Assembly (NCBI GenBank): GCA_027604685.1
Contig: JADHYX010000584.1
Coordinates: 1 to 10,578 of the forward strand
Direction of reading: 5' to 3'
Length of the DNA: 10,578 nucleotides
DNA from: Lobulomyces angularis
Lineage: Eukaryota; Chytridiomycota; Chytridiomycetes; Lobulomycetales; Lobulomycetaceae
Shown here: positions 8,110 through 10,578 of the stretch, piece after piece
Layout: the number at the start of each line of letters is the position of its first letter
Position numbering within the stretch: position 1 is the stretch's first letter
Notes under the pieces: generated by a model
What the model was told of the DNA's origin: nothing
Seen by the model: the letters and a program-made list of their open reading frames with translations, nothing else
Databases searched by the model: none
Program-made: the position numbers and the translations under genes

Positions 8110-10102
8110 ATGAGTTCTAACGTTGATTCAACAGTTTTAATTACTTCTGAAGTGTTGCTCTATGTATTATCATCTTTCATCTTAATTCTTTTTTTTTTTT
8201 TTACACTCTGTTCTTTGCAAGGTGACGCTTTTTGGTTTTTTTTTAATCGGTTTGTATGCTGGAAAAGCTGGAATTGTCAAAGATAAAGACGTCTTTTTAA
8301 CTTCTAGAGGAAGTCAAACTTGGATTAGTTTAGCTACCAATTTCTTTTCTTGTGGTTTAGGTATTGGTCTCTTTTACACCTTACCTCCATTTGGTGCTCT
8401 GTTTGGTCTCGTTGGTGTTTTCGCATACACTTTGAGTGCTGTATTTCCAATTTTGGTTTTAATAATACTTGGTCCTGTAAGTTTTATCCTCTACTGGCAA
8501 TGCTAAAATTTATCAATTTTGTTAGTGGATTAGAGAACAATACCCTAAAGGAATTACATTAACTCAAGTAAAAATATTAGAAAGAAAAAAATTTTTTTTT
8601 TTTTTTTAATATGTATTTATTTAATATTTTTTAAAAAAAAAATAAAAAAACAAAAACAAAGATGGTTAAACAAAGATATGGATGGATACCTCAAATTATG
8701 ACAAATTTAGTGTCATTAATCTACATGTCAGTCTTTTTAATCACAGAATTATCAGCCTTACAAACGCTTTTAGAATTTTTTGGAATTAATGCCTTACCTG
8801 CTCAAATTGTGATTATCATAATGACGTATAAAGAAGAATAAAATAAGTTAAAAACATTTATTTTTATTTTTAGCACTATATATACAACAATAAGTGGTAT
8901 GAAAGCCTCGATATTGACAGACAAGTTTCAAGGATTTTTTGTATTTGGATTGATGATTTTAGCAACAATTGCTTTTGGTGTCAATATAAGAATTACTCCT
9001 GAACAAATTGCTAGTTCACCAATTTCAACTCCTACTCGTGCTGGTTGGGAATCATTTTTTACTTTGACTGTTGCTTTACTTGGTGCCAATCTTTTTCATC
9101 AAGTAAAATAAGTTTTATTATTTATTTTTTGTTTAAAAGTTTTATTTTTTTAGGGTTATTGGCAAAGAGTATATGCTGCTGAAAGTAATAGAGAATTGAC
9201 TAAAGCCTGTTTAGGTGCTGCTGCGATGACCTTTTTACTCTTTTTTTTGGCAGGTTTTGTTGGTGTTGCATGTAAGAGATAAAAATTTTATAAAAATTAA
9301 ATAAAACCTTTTTGTAATAGCTCGTTGGGGAGGATATGTTGATATCGAAGTGGATCCAACCGCAACAATGGCCTTCTTCAATGTTCTTACAACACTTCCA
9401 AGCTGGATCAATGTTTTAGTGATAGTGATGGGTGGAGCATTTATTTGCTCATCTGTGGATAACTTACAAAATGCTATAACCGCTTTAATTATGGAAGATC
9501 TCTTTCAAGGAAAGTTACATCTGCATTTTGCCAGAGTAGCTGCAGTAATTGTTAATGTTGTGGCATTGATTATTGCGAGACAAAACTTAACATCAATTTT
9601 CATATTGTTTTTGATTGCTGACCTTGTCGCTTGTTTTATTGCTTTACCTCTTGTTTTTGGTTTTGTTCAGAGAAATGACGCTCGTATGAAATTTTTAAAT
9701 TTTTTTTTGAAAACCCTTTTTTAATCTAATTCTTTTTTTTTTCTATTAGAAAAAAAAGTTAATGGATTTGATTTTACAATTGGAGTAATTTCTGGATTTA
9801 TAGGAGTAATTTTGTTTGGTGCAACCAAAGACGGTACTGGATTTGACATAAAATCTGGTATTGCTATTCTAGCCTTACCAAATGGTTTAAACAAGGAGGT
9901 TGAATCTGCAGTGGTTTTCTTGATTGCTCCTGCGGCTAGTTTTATTATGCTTTTTGTTAGTTCATTCCTCAGAAATGCGATTTTGAAAGCACTCGGAAAG
10001 TCTTACACTGTAGTTAATAAACCTACATTATTTAATGGTCCTGGTACCGGGGAAGAATTGCCTGGTAATGGGAACAGTACTGGTAGCAGTCTCGCCAAAT
10101 AA
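8110..10102 (+). CDS. Sodium:solute symporter (SSS) family transporter (8 exons, 525 aa)
   Basis: Exons are 8110-8163, 8222-8476, 8526-8567, 8662-8825, 8874-9102, 9154-9271, 9321-9683 and 9750-10102 (introns 58, 49, 94, 48, 51, 49 and 66 nt), stop TAA. The joined protein has about 13 hydrophobic segments and SSS hallmarks: FLTSRGSQ after the first segment, NFFSCGLGIGLFYTLPPFGA, then IYTTISGMKASILTDKFQG, the GYWQRVYAAESNRE loop created by the exon 5/6 join, GGAFICSSVDNLQNA, and FGATKDGTGFDIKSGIAI. Proteins of this type use the sodium gradient to import small solutes in the plasma membrane. The fungal urea transporter Dur3 belongs to the same superfamily, but it is usually longer and has a different segment where this protein has ILTDKFQG, so I do not call it DUR3. 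Exon 1 gives only 18 residues (MSSNVDSTVL...). The intron 3 acceptor (aaaacaaag) lacks a pyrimidine tract but restores RYGWIPQIMTNLVSLIYM. The substrate is unknown. Confidence 0.87.
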
Positions 10103-10246
10103 AAATTTAAAATTATTTTTTTCTATTAACCTTTTTTATTTATTTTATCTTAATACTCTTATTATTATAATTTTCTTTTATTATTATTATTTTAGAAAAG
10201 ATTTATTTTTTTAAAAATGAGAACTTCTCGCTATTTTCAAATTTAA
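10103..10246 (+). terminator. 3' flank of the transporter gene
   Basis: This is AT-rich sequence with repeated TTATTATTATT units (about 10160-10195), ending in TATTATTTTAG, which resembles a splice acceptor. No standard AATAAA is seen; AATAAA-like variants are present. An intron in the 3' UTR is possible but unsupported. Confidence 0.3.
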
Positions 10247-10426
10247 ATTTCCTTTAAAGAGCATATTTATTCAGATTGTATTGGTAAGTTCAAATTTCAT
10301 ATATTAGTGTCTGAAAACAACTATGAAAAAGTAAAAAATGAAGTATCCAGCTTTAAGTCATATTACATCAACAAGAGGAAATCAAGTGCAGATGAGAATC
10401 GCTTAGGTGTGGTAAATGACTTTTAA
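10247..10426 (+). other. Short open stretch without a start codon, possible exon or gene fragment
   Basis: A frame of 59 codons is open from just after TAA (10244-10246) to TAA (10424-10426). It reads as ordinary polar protein: FKFHILVSENNYEKVKNEV, followed by a segment rich in lysine and serine, then DENRLGVVNDF. It has no ATG. The codon use and residue mix look less biased than the surrounding AT-rich DNA, so it may be a terminal exon or a relic of a gene. I do not recognise it. Confidence 0.22.
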
Positions 10427-10578
10427 TCTTTGGATATTTTCTGGGATTTAGTAACTTAGCATAATTTCAAATGAAGCAATGTACATAGTGCATGGGCATT
10501 TTCTTTTTGAACATATAACAAATATTTTTGAAACAATTTTTTTAGATAGAATATAAAAAAATTAAATACTTCATTTAC
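10427..10578. other. AT-rich flank with no recognised feature
   Basis: No open frame of note, RNA gene or repeat is visible on either strand up to the window edge. Whether it is promoter or 3' flank depends on sequence outside the window. Confidence 0.5.

Noticed and set aside
8110..10102. Calling the transporter DUR3
   Set aside because: It is shorter than fungal Dur3 and the ILTDKFQG segment differs from the Dur3 version, so only the SSS family is assigned.
1..10578. CRISPR arrays, transposons with terminal repeats, or a viral system
   Set aside because: No regularly spaced repeats, transposase or reverse transcriptase motifs, or terminal repeats were seen. The repeated A, T and TA runs are simple AT-rich sequence.

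Overview
The window looks like nuclear DNA of a very AT-rich, intron-bearing fungus. I rebuilt five protein-coding genes from the sequence. They carry 19 short introns of 41-94 nt, all GT-AG. Two genes have fungal-type matches: a Hom6-like homoserine dehydrogenase, and a Trl1-like tRNA ligase with the ligase-kinase-CPD order. TAA, TAG and TGA each end at least one gene, so the standard code applies. The order of introns and the base composition suggest an early-diverging or otherwise AT-rich fungal lineage, but the species cannot be fixed from this window.

Layout. At 44-1015 (+) and 2060-1144 (-) lie two paralogous cyclin-box proteins of the Pcl/Pho80-like type, arranged tail to tail with only 128 bp between their stop codons. 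A gene-free AT-rich stretch of about 1.24 kb follows and serves as the shared upstream region of the second cyclin gene (-) and the homoserine dehydrogenase gene (+). Three genes then run in the same direction: HOM6-like (3299-4570, five exons), TRL1-like (4907-7697, six exons) and a sodium:solute symporter (SSS) family membrane transporter (8110-10102, eight exons). The last 476 bp hold AT-rich 3' flank and one short unexplained open stretch.

The genes do not form a pathway. The cyclins probably act with a Pho85-type kinase. Hom6 reduces aspartate semialdehyde to homoserine on the way to threonine and methionine. Trl1 heals and seals tRNA halves after intron removal, and in fungi also joins HAC1 mRNA exons. 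The transporter would import a small solute with sodium.

The most unusual observation is in TRL1: one in-frame TAA (7041-7043) sits in the linker between the kinase and CPD domains, and the same frame then runs open for 217 codons through a complete-looking CPD domain. No GT-AG intron removes the stop in frame, a slip at the preceding A-run meets stops in both other frames, and the CPD frame has no ATG before its first catalytic HxT. Other points of interest are the loss of the canonical cyclin Lys-Glu pair in both cyclin paralogs, intron loss or gain between them, and a GC-rich repeat module in the transporter promoter.
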